From NCBI RefSeq assembly GCF_019443105.1, contig NZ_JAHZIJ010000011.1, positions 62,001 through 126,000 on the forward strand: a DNA stretch of 64,000 nucleotides, read 5' to 3'. Shown in pieces: positions 15,749 through 26,781 of the stretch. A model generated the notes under the pieces. The model saw only the letters and a list, made by a program, of their open reading frames with translations. It did no database searches and had not been told where the DNA came from. Within the stretch, counting starts at the first letter, position 1. Every line of letters begins with the position of its first letter. The position numbers and the translations under genes were made by a program. This DNA comes from Paenibacillus oenotherae. Lineage in GTDB: Bacteria > Bacillota > Bacilli > Paenibacillales > Paenibacillaceae.

Positions 15749-16705
15749 ATCTCGACATCCAATCCCCCTAAGGACGACCATAAGGATAATGTGTATTTGT
15801 TCCCCCGGATGCTGGATCAATATCAGATTCAGTTGACAAGAATGCTTGAAGCTGAACAGTATAGGGAAGCTAAGGGACTATTGAATTTTCTGCTTCAGTG
15901 TCAAGGCGAGGACAAGCGTCACTATGAGGAATGGGGAAATTTGTTAACCTGGCTGGAGATGGCATTTCCGTCCTATGAGGCAGAGCAGCACGGCTTCGTT
16001 CCCATGGATCAGGCCAGTCCCCAAGGCGAGGCGGAGGACAATGAGGATGCTTTGCGCAAGCAGGCGCTCGTATCAGACCGTCAGGATGACGATTATGTGG
16101 CGCAGGTGCTGTATATTATGCAGAACCATCCAATAGCCGATCAACAAATTCTGGCATTGGAGCGGGCTGCGCATCTCGATAATCCGGTTGTGGACGAGAC
16201 GATACTATCCTGGCTTGACGGAAGTGACATCCATCCGGCACTGCAATTCAAAGCACTGCAATGCTTGCGCAGACGCGGCCACACGGGTACGATCCGGCTC
16301 AATCGGCTGGGCGAGCAGGTCGAGCTTGAGCTGGACGGGACACCACTGTCGATGGATGATTTTCCTCCCGTGGTTACAAAGGTAGTAGAAAGGGTAGAAT
16401 CGATAACAGAGGTTATAGATGCTACCATGCCGCATTTTGCAAGAGAGCTTTGGAAAGAATGCATACAGTGCTTCTACGGCACATCCGCCTATGTCCGAAT
16501 GAAGGATGACGAGGAGACAATTGATTGCTACGCTGCGGCGCTGCACCAGTCTCTGGAGCTGACCTTGTACGGCAGAGCGGATGACGACGACATACGTGAT
16601 ACATACGGGATTACAGATTCGCTGAGGTTTCGGTATGAGCAGGCTTGCCGGACACTTCGACACGTTGTTGAGATGCAAGATCGCGGTGAAGGAGAGGAGC
16701 CTTGA
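15749..16705 (+). CDS. YsoA-like helical-repeat protein
   Basis: A protein of about 318 residues, acidic and helical, in the position of B. subtilis ysoA (directly before tig), whose product has TPR-like repeats. Features: YLFPRMLDQYQIQLTRML near the N terminus, a helical repeat region (about 20-190), and a charged C terminus. The only strong ribosome site is AAGGCGGTGA (15735-15744), placing initiation at ATC 15749. Alternatives are ATG 15701 or 15704, which have no ribosome site. I give the ATC start because it fits the site, but the N terminus is uncertain. Function is unknown. Confidence 0.75.
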   Translation: MSTSNPPKDDHKDNVYLFPRMLDQYQIQLTRMLEAEQYREAKGLLNFLLQCQGEDKRHYEEWGNLLTWLEMAFPSYEAEQHGFVPMDQASPQGEAEDNEDALRKQALVSDRQDDDYVAQVLYIMQNHPIADQQILALERAAHLDNPVVDETILSWLDGSDIHPALQFKALQCLRRRGHTGTIRLNRLGEQVELELDGTPLSMDDFPPVVTKVVERVESITEVIDATMPHFARELWKECIQCFYGTSAYVRMKDDEETIDCYAAALHQSLELTLYGRADDDDIRDTYGITDSLRFRYEQACRTLRHVVEMQDRGEGEEP

Positions 16706-16797
16706 TATTCTAGAGGATGTTGATTATAATATAGTGGTTTATTAAACGTGAAACCGGACGCTGGTAGCGTTATTTAATTTGGAGGGGAAAGTATAGC

Positions 16798-18099
16798 ATG
16801 AAAGCAACTTGGGAAAAGATAGACAAGAATCTTGTAGCGCTTGATGTAGAGGTAGGCGCAGAGCAAGTAACAGAAGCATTGGACAAGGCATTTAAGAAAG
16901 TCGTTCTTAAAGTGAACGTGCCTGGATTCCGCAAAGGCAAAGTGCCTCGGGGCATTTTCGAATCCCGTTTCGGCGTGGAGAGCTTGTATCAGGATGCAAT
17001 CGACATTCTGCTCCCAGAGGTTTATTCCGCAGCGCTGAAGGAAACAGGCGTTGAGCCGGTTGACCGCCCTGATATCGAGATTGAGCAATTCAGCAAGGGC
17101 CAGGAGTTCAAATTCAAAGCTAAAGTAACGGTAAAGCCTGAAGTACAGCTTGGCGAGTACAAGGGTGTTGAAGTTCCGGCAGCCGATGTAACCATTGGCG
17201 AAGAGGAGATCGCAGCTGAGCTGGAGCGTCTGCAACAGCGTCAAGCTGAGCTGGTCGTCATTGACGAGGGCGCAGCTGAGCTGGGCGATGTAACGGTTAT
17301 CGATTTCGACGGCTACCTGGATGGCGAGCCGTTCGAAGGCGGCAAGAGCGAGCGTTACTCGCTGGAGCTGGGCTCAGGCTCCTTTATCCCGGGCTTCGAG
17401 GATCAAGTAGCAGGCATGCAAACGGGGGATTTCAAGGATATCGAAGTAACCTTCCCTGAGAGCTACCATGCAGAGAATCTTGCTGGCAAGCCTGTCGTAT
17501 TCAAGGTGAAGCTGCACGAAATCAAACGCAAGAGCCTTCCGGCGCTTGATGATGAATTTGCTAAGGACGTAAGCGAGTTCGATACGCTTGAGGAGTTCAA
17601 ACAGGATCTGTCCGGCAAGCTGGCAGAGCGCAAGGAGAAAGAAAACGAGCAGGCTCGCGAAGTAGCAGTCGTGGACAAAGTGGCTGAAGCGGCGGAGATC
17701 GATATCCCTCAGGCGATGATTGACTCCGAGACGAACTTCATGCTTCGCGATTTCGAGAACCGTCTTCGCATGCAGGGCATGAACCTTGACCTGTACTACC
17801 AGTTCTCAGGCCAAGATGAAGCAGCGCTTCGCGCTCAAATGAACGGCGATGCGCTCAAGCGTGTCCGCAACAACCTGGTGCTCGAGCAAATCGCGAAGAA
17901 TGAGAGCATTGAAGTAAATGATCAAGACCTGAATGATGAGCTGGAGAACCTCTCCAAGCAATACAGCCGTACAGTTGAAGAGCTTCGCGAGATCTTCACT
18001 GCTAATGGCAACCTGGACAACATCAAGGAAGACCTTGTCCTTCGCAAAACGATCAAATTCCTGCTCGACAACAGCAAAGCAGCTACAGAAGTAGCATAA
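16798..18099 (+). CDS. tig: Trigger factor
   Basis: A 433-residue ribosome-bound chaperone with peptidyl-prolyl isomerase activity that meets nascent chains at the tunnel exit. The N-terminal ribosome-binding signature GFRKGKVPR is at residues 42-50. The FKBP-type PPIase domain (about 150-245) includes GDVTVIDFDGYLDGEPFEGG and SFIPGFEDQVAGM. A long helical chaperone domain follows. RBS TTTGGAGGGG precedes ATG 16798. The downstream hairpin at 18143 shows that tig is transcribed separately from clpP. Confidence 0.98.
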   Translation: MKATWEKIDKNLVALDVEVGAEQVTEALDKAFKKVVLKVNVPGFRKGKVPRGIFESRFGVESLYQDAIDILLPEVYSAALKETGVEPVDRPDIEIEQFSKGQEFKFKAKVTVKPEVQLGEYKGVEVPAADVTIGEEEIAAELERLQQRQAELVVIDEGAAELGDVTVIDFDGYLDGEPFEGGKSERYSLELGSGSFIPGFEDQVAGMQTGDFKDIEVTFPESYHAENLAGKPVVFKVKLHEIKRKSLPALDDEFAKDVSEFDTLEEFKQDLSGKLAERKEKENEQAREVAVVDKVAEAAEIDIPQAMIDSETNFMLRDFENRLRMQGMNLDLYYQFSGQDEAALRAQMNGDALKRVRNNLVLEQIAKNESIEVNDQDLNDELENLSKQYSRTVEELREIFTANGNLDNIKEDLVLRKTIKFLLDNSKAATEVA

Positions 18100-18142
18100 G
18101 GATACGCGGCCGTCCAAGTGACGGCTCGTTTCTTCATCAAGC

Positions 18143-18177
18143 GAGGCACGTACTTTTACGTGCCTTGTTTTTAACAA
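18143..18177 (+). terminator. Terminator after tig
   Basis: GAGGCACGTA and TACGTGCCTT form a stem with a CTTT loop, followed by GTTTTT, about 45 nt past the tig stop. Confidence 0.85.
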
Positions 18178-18581
18178 AATGGTTGGACGGAACGAAGTTT
18201 ATAGATAGCGCTTACCCACATACATAGCACAGTTTCACATTCGGGGTCCGCCCCATACATATCGATTGATCAAAGCCGTATAATGTACTATTGCAGAAAA
18301 ATGACATTGCATCCGGAACATGATAAAATAATGGTCTAAGTCCCTTTAAACCGCTAAAGCAGTTAAAGTGACCCGGCTGTTGCACCCGCAAGGGAAAGAA
18401 GCAAGCAGAAGCAACTCTTGCAATATGACGCGCCTTTGCGACTTCACCGCTAATTTCAGACGGTTGTCGGAAGGGGCGGGAGCCCTTGAGGAACCCTTGA
18501 TGGGATGCTACGGAGAAGAATGGATTCCGGAGCTTGCCGTGCAGGGATTGAGGGTATCACTTATCCTAGGAGGTTGGTCGC
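18178..18581 (+). other. Long leader/intergenic region upstream of clpP
   Basis: About 400 bp with no confident gene. It has AT-rich promoter-like sequence (TATAAT at about 18282-18287). It then has a GC-richer 230-nt stretch with hairpin potential (CTTTAA...TTAAAG around 18342-18366; GGGAGCCCTTGAGG...). An open frame from GTG 18368 runs through it into clpP but shows no ribosome site. I find no CtsR-type heptad repeat (GGTCAAA). The length suggests a long 5' UTR or several promoters for clpP. Confidence 0.5.
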
Positions 18582-19169
18582 ATGAATCTGGTGCCTATAG
18601 TCGTTGAACAGACGAATCGGGGAGAACGGTCTTACGATATTTACTCCCGTCTTTTGAAGGATCGGATTATCTTTCTGGGAAGTGCGATCGACGACGATGT
18701 TGCGAATTCCATCATCGCACAGCTGCTCTTCTTGGCAGCGGACGATCCTGAGAAGGATATCCATCTGTACATCAACTCACCGGGCGGTTCAGTAACCGCA
18801 GGCATGGGTATTTATGATACAATGCAATTCATTAAGCCGGATGTATCGACGATTTGCGTCGGCCTGGCAGCCAGCATGGGCTCGCTCCTGCTGACAGCGG
18901 GCGCGAAGGGCAAGCGTCTCTCGCTTCCTAACAGCGAGGTTATGATCCATCAGCCGCTAGGCGGCGTACGCGGTCAAGCATCAGATATCAAGATCCATGC
19001 AGACTGGATCCTGAAGACAAAGCAGAAGCTGAATAACATTTATGTGGATCGTACGGGACAGCCTTATGAGAAGATCGACCGCGATACGGACCGTGACTTC
19101 TTCATGAGTGCCGAAGAGGCATTGAATTACGGCCTTATCGACAGAGTCGTCACGTCGAATGTCCTGTAA
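18582..19169 (+). CDS. clpP: ATP-dependent Clp protease proteolytic subunit
   Basis: A 195-residue serine protease that forms the 14-mer degradation chamber served by ClpX and other Clp ATPases. The catalytic triad is visible: Ser in GLAASMGS, His in MIHQPLGG and Asp in the [10 protein letters not shown] region. RBS CTAGGAGG precedes ATG 18582. The gene lies 22 nt upstream of clpX, an arrangement unlike B. subtilis, where clpP is elsewhere in the chromosome. Here protease and unfoldase are probably made from one transcript. Confidence 0.98.
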   Translation: MNLVPIVVEQTNRGERSYDIYSRLLKDRIIFLGSAIDDDVANSIIAQLLFLAADDPEKDIHLYINSPGGSVTAGMGIYDTMQFIKPDVSTICVGLAASMGSLLLTAGAKGKRLSLPNSEVMIHQPLGGVRGQASDIKIHADWILKTKQKLNNIYVDRTGQPYEKIDRDTDRDFFMSAEEALNYGLIDRVVTSNVL

Positions 19170-19191
19170 CGAATAACGAAGGGGTGATCCC

Positions 19192-20448
19192 ATGTTCAAA
19201 TTTAACGACGAGAAGGGCCAGTTGAAATGTTCTTTCTGCGGCAAGTCGCAAGATCAAGTGCGGAAGCTTGTTGCTGGTCCAGGCGTCTATATATGTGATG
19301 AGTGCATCGAGCTGTGCACAGAAATCGTTGAAGAGGAGCTTGGCCACGAGGAGGAGCTGGATCTCAAGGATATTCCGAAGCCGATGGATATCCGCAATAT
19401 TCTTGACTCGTATGTCATTGGCCAGGATCAAGCGAAGAAGTCGCTTGCCGTTGCTGTATACAACCATTACAAGCGGATCAATTCCCAGAACAAGCTGGAG
19501 GATGTGGAGCTGCAGAAGAGTAATATTCTTCTAGTAGGCCCGACGGGATCCGGTAAGACGCTGCTTGCCCAGACAATGGCCAAAATTCTGAACGTTCCGT
19601 TTGCGATTGCGGACGCAACCTCGCTCACAGAAGCGGGTTATGTCGGCGAGGACGTTGAGAACATTCTGCTGAAGCTGATTCAAGCGGCTGATTATGATGT
19701 GGAGAAAGCCGAGCGCGGCATTATCTATATAGACGAGATTGATAAAGTAGCGCGCAAATCGGAGAACCCATCCATTACCCGTGATGTTTCAGGCGAGGGC
19801 GTTCAACAGGCGCTGCTCAAAATTTTGGAGGGCACGGTTGCATCTGTTCCGCCTCAGGGCGGGCGCAAGCATCCCCACCAGGAGTTTATCCAAATCGATA
19901 CGACGAATATTCTGTTCATTTGCGGCGGTGCTTTTGACGGACTTGAACAGCTTATTAAGCGCCGGATCGGCAAGAAGGTCATCGGTTTTAACATCGGTGG
20001 CGACAATACGAAGGATCTGAAAGCCGGGGAGTATCTGTCCATGGTGCTGCCTGAGGATCTGCTCAAATTCGGCTTGATTCCCGAGTTTGTGGGCCGTCTG
20101 CCGGTTATCTCGACATTGGAGCCGCTTGACGAGCCAGCGCTTGTGCGTATTCTCTCCGAGCCTAAGAATGCGCTGATGAAGCAATATCAGAAGCTGCTGG
20201 AGATGGATAACGTCAAGCTTGAGTTTGAGCCTGCTGCTCTTGATGCAATAGCTAAAGAAGCAATCAAGCGAAATACGGGCGCGCGCGGCTTGCGGGCGAT
20301 TATCGAAGGGATCATGCTGGATGTCATGTACGAAGTTCCTTCGCGCGATGACGTCAATACCTGCCTGATTACCGAGAAGGTTGTGCAGGAGCGGATTATG
20401 CCTGAATTGTCTGCGAAGAAAGGCAAGAAGAAGGAAGAAAGCGCCTGA
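19192..20448 (+). CDS. clpX: ATP-dependent Clp protease ATPase subunit ClpX
   Basis: A 418-residue AAA+ unfoldase that feeds substrates into ClpP. The N-terminal zinc-binding domain has CSFCGKSQ and CDEC. Walker A is GPTGSGKT (about 115-122) and Walker [11 protein letters not shown]. The ClpP-docking IGF loop is in KKVIGFN. AAGGGGTGATCCC precedes ATG 19192. Spacing of 22 nt to clpP indicates a clpPX operon. Confidence 0.98.
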   Translation: MFKFNDEKGQLKCSFCGKSQDQVRKLVAGPGVYICDECIELCTEIVEEELGHEEELDLKDIPKPMDIRNILDSYVIGQDQAKKSLAVAVYNHYKRINSQNKLEDVELQKSNILLVGPTGSGKTLLAQTMAKILNVPFAIADATSLTEAGYVGEDVENILLKLIQAADYDVEKAERGIIYIDEIDKVARKSENPSITRDVSGEGVQQALLKILEGTVASVPPQGGRKHPHQEFIQIDTTNILFICGGAFDGLEQLIKRRIGKKVIGFNIGGDNTKDLKAGEYLSMVLPEDLLKFGLIPEFVGRLPVISTLEPLDEPALVRILSEPKNALMKQYQKLLEMDNVKLEFEPAALDAIAKEAIKRNTGARGLRAIIEGIMLDVMYEVPSRDDVNTCLITEKVVQERIMPELSAKKGKKKEESA

Positions 20449-20546
20449 ACCAATACACACGGTTAAATATCCACCTTTGCCAATAAGCGGCTATAATAGC
20501 CGCTTCCGCAGGGGTGGACTTTGACGTTCATGGGAGAGGTTACCTG

Positions 20547-21662
20547 ATGTATTCAAGAAAAGATACCGTACCGGTAAAGGTAGGGCCGCTGACTATAGGC
20601 GGCAGCGACGAAGTCATCATTCAGAGCATGTGCACGACCAAGACAGCAGATGTCGAAGCCACGGTTGCGGAGATACTGCGTCTTGAAGAAGCCGGCTGTC
20701 AAGTTGTCCGCGTAACTGTGAACAATGTGGAAGCAGCCGAAGCAATCAAGGAAATCAAGAAGCGCATTCATATCCCGCTAGTCGCGGATATTCACTTTGA
20801 CCACCGCCTTGCTCTGCTTGCCATTGAGAACGGCATCGACAAGGTGCGGATCAATCCGGGCAACATCGGACGCCGCGAGAAGGTAGAAGCTGTTGTGAAG
20901 GCTTGCAAAGAGAAGGGAATACCGATTCGTATTGGAGTTAATGCGGGATCGCTGGAGAATCATTTGCTGGAGAAGTACGGGTATCCGACTCCTGAAGCAA
21001 TGGTTGAAAGCGCCCTGTTCCATATCGGCATCTTGGAAGAGCTTGATTTTCACGATATTATCGTATCGCTCAAAGCATCCGATGTTCCTATGGCGATTGC
21101 TGCCTACCGTATGGCTGCCGAGCAAATCCGCTACCCGCTGCATCTTGGCATTACAGAAGCGGGTACACTGCATTCAGGAACGATCAAGAGCTCTGCCGGC
21201 ATCGGTGCCCTGTTGTCGATGGGTATCGGCAATACGGTCCGCATCAGCCTGAGCGCTGACCCTGTTGAAGAGGTGAAAGTTGCGCGCGAGCTTCTCAAAT
21301 GCTTCGGACTTATTACGAATGCGGCAACCTTGGTATCCTGTCCGACTTGCGGGCGTCTTGATATTGATCTGTTCTCCATTGCCAATGAGGTGGAGGAGTA
21401 TATCAGCAAGATCAAAGTGCCGATCAAAGTATCCGTGCTTGGCTGTGCGGTGAATGGTCCTGGAGAGGCGCGTGAGGCCGACATCGGAATTGCAGGCGCA
21501 CGGGGCGAGGGCATGCTGTTCCGATACGGAGAGATGATCCGGAAGGTGCCAGAGGCGGATCTGCTGTCAGAGCTGAAGAAGGAGATCGACGAAATCGTTC
21601 GGGTATTCGAGGCAACAGGAGAAATTCCTGGCCGCCAGCAGCATTCCATACCCTCTTCATAA
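20547..21662 (+). CDS. ispG: 4-hydroxy-3-methylbut-2-enyl diphosphate synthase
   Basis: A 371-residue iron-sulfur enzyme of the MEP isoprenoid pathway, acting on methylerythritol cyclodiphosphate. Start ATG 20547 ([13 protein letters not shown]) follows GGGAGAGG. Cluster ligands are visible in SCPTCGR (about residue 270) and in [18 protein letters not shown] (about 305-320). The TIM-barrel N-terminal part has [12 protein letters not shown]. It sits between clpX and lonB, which are adjacent in B. subtilis, so it is an insertion relative to that order. Confidence 0.96.
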   Translation: MYSRKDTVPVKVGPLTIGGSDEVIIQSMCTTKTADVEATVAEILRLEEAGCQVVRVTVNNVEAAEAIKEIKKRIHIPLVADIHFDHRLALLAIENGIDKVRINPGNIGRREKVEAVVKACKEKGIPIRIGVNAGSLENHLLEKYGYPTPEAMVESALFHIGILEELDFHDIIVSLKASDVPMAIAAYRMAAEQIRYPLHLGITEAGTLHSGTIKSSAGIGALLSMGIGNTVRISLSADPVEEVKVARELLKCFGLITNAATLVSCPTCGRLDIDLFSIANEVEEYISKIKVPIKVSVLGCAVNGPGEAREADIGIAGARGEGMLFRYGEMIRKVPEADLLSELKKEIDEIVRVFEATGEIPGRQQHSIPSS

Positions 21663-21705
21663 ATAAAGCATAGACTTCAAACTTTACATTCATAATGCGA
21701 TTATT

Positions 21706-21764
21706 CCATCCGGCAAGGGGCAATACTGACAAGTATGAGTCCTGTTAAGCCGGATGTTTTTGTT
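21706..21764 (+). terminator. Terminator after ispG
   Basis: CATCCGGC and GCCGGATG arms enclose a loop of about 35 nt that contains a smaller hairpin. They are followed by TTTTTG, about 45 nt past the ispG stop. Confidence 0.75.
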
Positions 21765-21799
21765 TAACAGCTTTTTTCTTTGAGAGGAGCGTAATCGCG

Positions 21800-23503
21800 A
21801 TGAATTTAAGTTTGATTTTGATGCTGATTCAAGTTTTTTTTGCTATTGTGATCGGTCTGTATTTTTGGAATTTGCTGCGCAATCAGAAGACGAACCGAAC
21901 AGCGGTTGACAGAGAGTCGCGCAAGGAGATGGACAAGCTCCGCAAGCTGCGCTCGGTCTCGCTAACCAAGCCGTTATCGGAGAAAACTAGGCCGCAATCG
22001 ATTCAAGATATCATTGGCCAGATTGACGGATTGCGTGCGCTTAAAGCTGCTTTATGCAGCGCGAACCCTCAGCATGTCATTATTTATGGCCCTCCAGGAG
22101 TCGGCAAGACAGCTGCAGCCCGGGTTGTGCTGGAGGAGGCGAAGAAGAACCCGTCATCCCCGTTTCAAGCCGATGCGAAGTTTACGGAGATCGATGCTAC
22201 GACAGCGCGGTTCGATGAGCGCGGAATTGCCGATCCGCTTATTGGATCTGTTCACGATCCCATTTATCAAGGTGCGGGAGCGATGGGTGTAGCTGGCATT
22301 CCACAGCCCAAGCCTGGTGCGGTGACCAAAGCGCATGGCGGCATGCTCTTTATTGACGAGATCGGAGAGCTTCATCCCACACAGATGAATAAGCTGCTCA
22401 AGGTGCTTGAGGATCGCAAGGTGTATCTGGAGAGCGCTTATTACAGCTCGGAGGATTCCAACGTTCCGATGTATATCCACGATATTTTTCAGAATGGTCT
22501 GCCTGCGGACTTCCGTCTTGTAGGTGCGACAACCCGCTCTCCGCAGGAGCTGCCGCCAGCGCTCAGGTCGCGTTGCATGGAAATTTACTTCCGGCCGCTT
22601 CTTGCGGACGAGATCGGTCAAATCGCTGTGAACGCGCTCAAAAAAATCGGGCTGCCGCCATGCCAGGAGGCGATCGATGTTGTGAAGCGCTATGCGACCA
22701 ATGGCCGCGAAGCCGTTAATATGATCCAATTGGCTGCTGGCCTCGCCTTGTCCGAGAAACGGGATACGGTTGCAGCGGCGGATATTGAATGGGTTGCGAA
22801 CAGCAGCCAAATCCCTCCGCGTCCTGACCGGAAGATACCTGCTTCTCCACAAGTCGGTTTTGTTAACGGCCTGGCTGTTTATGGACCTAATATGGGGACG
22901 CTGCTGGAGATTGAAGTCAGTGCCATTCCGACCAAAGCCGGAAGAGGCCAGTTTACGATTACAGGAGTCGTCGATGAAGAAGAGCTCGGCGGCGGGAACA
23001 GAACATTAAGGCGCAAAAGTATGGCGAAGGGTTCAGTGGAGAATGTTCTTACTGTATTAAGACGGAGCGGGCTCAAGCCGGAAAACTTCGATCTGCATAT
23101 TAACTTCCCGGGAGGAACGCCCATTGACGGTCCTTCCGCCGGTATCGCGATGGCGACGGCAATCACTTCGGCTATTAAGGATGAGCCTGTCGACAATAAG
23201 CTGGCAATGACCGGAGAGGTCGGAATCCATGGCAATGTGAAACCGGTAGGCGGAGTACTGGCTAAGGTAGAGGCTGCTTTTCAAGCCGGGGCTGAGACTG
23301 TAATTATCCCGCGAGAGAACTGGCAGGCAATATTCGCTGACTTGAAAGGGCTGCAAGTTATCCCGGTTGAGCATATTGATGAGGTGTTCAAGCATGTGTT
23401 TGCCGCGCAGGAATCGCATATTTCGGCGATTGGACCGGCTGTCGGCAGCGATGTCTTTATAGCGACTGGCCTCCCTTATTTGCAGGCTGATTCCGTTGAG
23501 TGA
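21800..23503 (+). CDS. lonB: Lon-like protease LonB (sporulation)
   Basis: A 567-residue AAA+ serine protease. The N-terminal membrane helix (LILMLIQVFFAIVIGLYFW, about 4-23) anchors it. Walker A is GPPGVGKT (about 98-105), and LFIDEIGELHP is Walker B. The C-terminal Lon protease domain has the catalytic Ser in DGPSAGIAMA and Lys in the VGGVLAKVEAAFQAG segment. In B. subtilis LonB is made in the forespore under SigF control. RBS GAGAGGAGCG precedes ATG 21800. lonA follows 71 nt downstream. Confidence 0.96.
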   Translation: MNLSLILMLIQVFFAIVIGLYFWNLLRNQKTNRTAVDRESRKEMDKLRKLRSVSLTKPLSEKTRPQSIQDIIGQIDGLRALKAALCSANPQHVIIYGPPGVGKTAAARVVLEEAKKNPSSPFQADAKFTEIDATTARFDERGIADPLIGSVHDPIYQGAGAMGVAGIPQPKPGAVTKAHGGMLFIDEIGELHPTQMNKLLKVLEDRKVYLESAYYSSEDSNVPMYIHDIFQNGLPADFRLVGATTRSPQELPPALRSRCMEIYFRPLLADEIGQIAVNALKKIGLPPCQEAIDVVKRYATNGREAVNMIQLAAGLALSEKRDTVAAADIEWVANSSQIPPRPDRKIPASPQVGFVNGLAVYGPNMGTLLEIEVSAIPTKAGRGQFTITGVVDEEELGGGNRTLRRKSMAKGSVENVLTVLRRSGLKPENFDLHINFPGGTPIDGPSAGIAMATAITSAIKDEPVDNKLAMTGEVGIHGNVKPVGGVLAKVEAAFQAGAETVIIPRENWQAIFADLKGLQVIPVEHIDEVFKHVFAAQESHISAIGPAVGSDVFIATGLPYLQADSVE

Positions 23504-23574
23504 TAAAATAGTAATTATAAGAGGTTTGCCGCACACATAATGGCAGGTAAACTTCAACGATGGAGGTGCTGGTT

Positions 23575-25932
23575 ATGGGACCTGCTAAATGGAAAGGCCG
23601 TCGGCTGCCCCTTCTGCCGCTCAGAGGGCTCCTTGTATACCCCAGCATGGTGCTCCACCTTGATGTGGGTAGGGAAAAGTCCGTACGCGCGTTAGACCGT
23701 GCAATGCTTGACGATCATATGATTCTGCTTTGTTCACAATCGGAGGTCAATATTGAAGAACCGACGCAAGAAGATATATATCGCGTAGGTACAATCGCTC
23801 GTGTCAGACAGATGCTCAAGCTGCCGAATGGAACTATTCGCGTGCTGGTGGAGGGTGTTGTCCGCGCAGAGGTGATGAATTATTTGCCGACCGAGGACTT
23901 CTACGAAGTAACTGTAAAGGAGCTTCCGGAGACCGAGTCTACAGATCCCGAGATCGATGCGCTCATGCGAACGGTGTTGAATCAGTTCGAGCATTATATT
24001 AATTTGTCGAAGAAAGTGACACCGGAGACTCATGCGGCTGTCTCTGATATCGATGAGCCAGGACGATTGGCGGATGTGATTACAAGCCATCTGTCGCTTA
24101 AGATCAAGGATAAGCAGGACATTCTGGAGACGATCGATGTCCGGGCGCGGCTGGAGAAGCTGCTTGATATTCTGAACAATGAGCGTGAAGTGCTGGAATT
24201 GGAACGCAAAATAAGCCAGCGCGTCAAGAAGCAGATGGAGAAGACGCAGAAGGAATATTATTTGCGCGAACAGATGAAGGCCATTCAGAAGGAACTGGGC
24301 GAGAAGGAAGGCCGTGCCGGGGAAGTGGAGGAGCTGCGCTCCCAGCTGGCAGAATCTGAATTGCCGGACAAAGTAAGAGAGAAGGTCGAGAAAGAAATCG
24401 ACCGGCTCGAGAAGATGCCGTCAACCTCAGCCGAGGGCGGCGTTATCCGCAATTATATCGATTGGTTGTTATCTCTCCCCTGGAGCAAGAATACAGAGGA
24501 TGATCTCAGTGTAGCCAAGGCCGAGGCGATCCTGAATGAGGATCATTACGGATTGGAGAAGCCTAAGGAGCGTGTGCTGGAATACTTGGCGGTACAACAG
24601 CTCGTGAAGAAGCTCAAAGGACCTATTCTCTGCCTTGTAGGCCCGCCGGGAGTGGGTAAAACATCGATGGCCCGCTCCATCGCCAAGTCGCTGGGGCGCC
24701 AATTTGTTCGCATATCGCTTGGCGGTGTTCGGGATGAAGCCGAAATTCGGGGGCATCGGCGCACCTATGTCGGCGCTATGCCCGGACGCATCATACAAGG
24801 GATGAAGACAGCAGGTACCGGCAATCCGGTGTTTCTGCTGGATGAGATAGACAAGATGGCGATGGACTTCCGTGGAGATCCTGCATCTGCACTCCTGGAG
24901 GTATTGGATCCGGAACAGAACAGCACATTCAGTGATCATTTCATCGAGGTGCCGTTCGATCTCTCCAATGTGATGTTCATTACGACTGCCAATGCCATTC
25001 ACAATATTCCCCGCCCGCTTCTCGACAGGATGGAAGTGCTGTATATTCCAGGCTATACCGAGCTTGAGAAAACGCAAATTGCAGGCCGTTATCTGCTGCC
25101 TAAGCAGAAGCGTGAGCACGGGCTTGAAGAGGGGCAGCTGGAGTTTCAAGATGAGGCGCTGCTTGGGCTTATCCGCGAGTACACGCGCGAATCAGGCGTG
25201 CGGAATTTGGAGCAGCAGGTTGCCGCCATCTGCAGGAAGGCTGCCAAAGCTATTGTCTCTAATGAGGCAGAAGGCACGATTCAAGTCGATGCAGCCAAGG
25301 TTAAAGAATGGTTGGGGCCACCTAAATTCCGCTATGGCATGGCGGAGCTGGAGGATCAGGTTGGAGCCGTAACGGGACTTGCTTGGACGGAAGTGGGCGG
25401 CGATACGCTTGTTATCGAGGTAACCGTGTTGCCGGGCAGCGGGAAGCTGACACTTACCGGCCAATTAGGCGACGTGATGAAGGAATCAGCCCAGGCGGCC
25501 TTCAGCTATACACGCTCGAGATCCAAAGAGCTGAATATCGAGCCTGACTTCCATGAGAAGAACGATATTCATATCCATATACCGGAAGGTGCAATTCCCA
25601 AAGATGGACCGTCAGCGGGGATTACTATGGCTACTGCACTAATCTCAGCCTTGACCGGAAGGCTTGTCTCCAGGGAAGTAGCAATGACGGGTGAGATCAC
25701 GCTGCGCGGCCGCGTCCTGCCAATCGGGGGACTCAAAGAGAAATCGCTTGCGGCCCACCGCGCCGGTATCAAGACCGTGCTGCTCCCGAAGGACAACGAG
25801 CGGGATTTGCGCGATATTCCGGAGAGTGTGAAGAATGATTTGAATTTTATACCGGTAGGTAGTATGGATGAAGTGCTGTCGCATGCGCTGGCCAAAACAC
25901 CTATCGAAGAAACAACGTCGCATACGCACTAG
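23575..25932 (+). CDS. lon: ATP-dependent protease La (LonA)
   Basis: A 785-residue soluble ATP-dependent protease for misfolded and regulatory proteins. I start at ATG 23575 ([10 protein letters not shown]) because ATGGAGGTG sits 7 nt before it; the ATG at 23560 overlaps that site. An N-terminal substrate-binding domain ([15 protein letters not shown]) is followed by a coiled coil, an AAA+ module with GPPGVGKT (about 352-359), and a protease domain with the catalytic Ser in [11 protein letters not shown] and Lys in [14 protein letters not shown]. Confidence 0.97.
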   Translation: MGPAKWKGRRLPLLPLRGLLVYPSMVLHLDVGREKSVRALDRAMLDDHMILLCSQSEVNIEEPTQEDIYRVGTIARVRQMLKLPNGTIRVLVEGVVRAEVMNYLPTEDFYEVTVKELPETESTDPEIDALMRTVLNQFEHYINLSKKVTPETHAAVSDIDEPGRLADVITSHLSLKIKDKQDILETIDVRARLEKLLDILNNEREVLELERKISQRVKKQMEKTQKEYYLREQMKAIQKELGEKEGRAGEVEELRSQLAESELPDKVREKVEKEIDRLEKMPSTSAEGGVIRNYIDWLLSLPWSKNTEDDLSVAKAEAILNEDHYGLEKPKERVLEYLAVQQLVKKLKGPILCLVGPPGVGKTSMARSIAKSLGRQFVRISLGGVRDEAEIRGHRRTYVGAMPGRIIQGMKTAGTGNPVFLLDEIDKMAMDFRGDPASALLEVLDPEQNSTFSDHFIEVPFDLSNVMFITTANAIHNIPRPLLDRMEVLYIPGYTELEKTQIAGRYLLPKQKREHGLEEGQLEFQDEALLGLIREYTRESGVRNLEQQVAAICRKAAKAIVSNEAEGTIQVDAAKVKEWLGPPKFRYGMAELEDQVGAVTGLAWTEVGGDTLVIEVTVLPGSGKLTLTGQLGDVMKESAQAAFSYTRSRSKELNIEPDFHEKNDIHIHIPEGAIPKDGPSAGITMATALISALTGRLVSREVAMTGEITLRGRVLPIGGLKEKSLAAHRAGIKTVLLPKDNERDLRDIPESVKNDLNFIPVGSMDEVLSHALAKTPIEETTSHTH

Positions 25933-25994
25933 TGTCCTCCTTATAAGGCCGGGAAGTGCCTCAGGGACGCTAAGAAAGCAGGTTAACCACCGTT

Positions 25995-26597
25995 ATGAAC
26001 ATTACTCAAGCCGAATTTATTATAAGCGCCGTGAAGCCTCATCAATATCCTGAGGACGCCTTGCCAGAGATCGCTCTGGCAGGGCGTTCCAATGTAGGCA
26101 AATCGTCGCTGATCAACAAGATGATTCAACGCAAAAGCTTAGCCAGAACCAGCTCGCAGCCAGGGAAAACGCAGCAGCTCAATTATTATCGCATTAATGA
26201 GCAGATCTATTTTGTCGACTTTCCCGGCTATGGCTATGCGAAGGTATCCAAGGTACAGCGCCAGCAATGGGGAGATATGATAGAGCTGTATATCCGGGAG
26301 CGGGAGCCGCTCAAGCTGCTGCTTCTTATTATTGATGTCAGGCATCCTCCTTCCAAGGATGACTGCCTGATGTACAATTGGCTCAAGCACTATGATATAC
26401 CCGTGTGTGTCGTTGTGACGAAGGCCGATAAAATTCCGCGCAGCAAATGGGATAAGCATGTCAAAATGGTTAAAACAGCGCTGGAAGCAGATCCCCGTGA
26501 TACGTTTGTCCTCTTCTCCTCCGAGACGGGACTTGGACGGGAGCAATTATGGGACGTTATTCTTAAAGCGATTGAGGATGGAGAAGAAAGCGTGTGA
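25995..26597 (+). CDS. ysxC: Ribosome biogenesis GTPase YsxC/EngB
   Basis: A 200-residue essential GTPase needed for late 50S assembly. G1 is GRSNVGKSS (about 30-38), G3 DFPGYGYA and G4 TKAD. Length is the family norm. It directly follows lonA as in B. subtilis (lonA-ysxC), 62 nt after its stop. AAGCAGGTTAACC precedes ATG 25995. Confidence 0.97.
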   Translation: MNITQAEFIISAVKPHQYPEDALPEIALAGRSNVGKSSLINKMIQRKSLARTSSQPGKTQQLNYYRINEQIYFVDFPGYGYAKVSKVQRQQWGDMIELYIREREPLKLLLLIIDVRHPPSKDDCLMYNWLKHYDIPVCVVVTKADKIPRSKWDKHVKMVKTALEADPRDTFVLFSSETGLGREQLWDVILKAIEDGEESV

Positions 26598-26781
26598 AGT
26601 TCCGTTACAATAGTGAGGATAACGCATAAAAGCAAGCACTCATCGTAAAATCTCACGGATTTTTCAGAAATATGCGAGAATATCACGAGCAGCGGGCAGG
26701 AATAAAGAGCTCCGATCGGGTATAATATACTTAAACAGAATGTTAACACAGGTGTTAGTTTAAAGAATTGAGGAGATTTTT

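Noticed and set aside
18178-18581. CtsR operator upstream of clpP
   Set aside because: I searched by eye for direct GGTCAAA heptads and found none; the nearest, GATCAAA at about 18269-18275, is single.
18368-18607. 79-codon frame from GTG in the clpP leader
   Set aside because: No ribosome site, atypical composition (many Arg, Ser, Cys) and overlap with the clpP start. I keep the region as a leader of uncertain nature.
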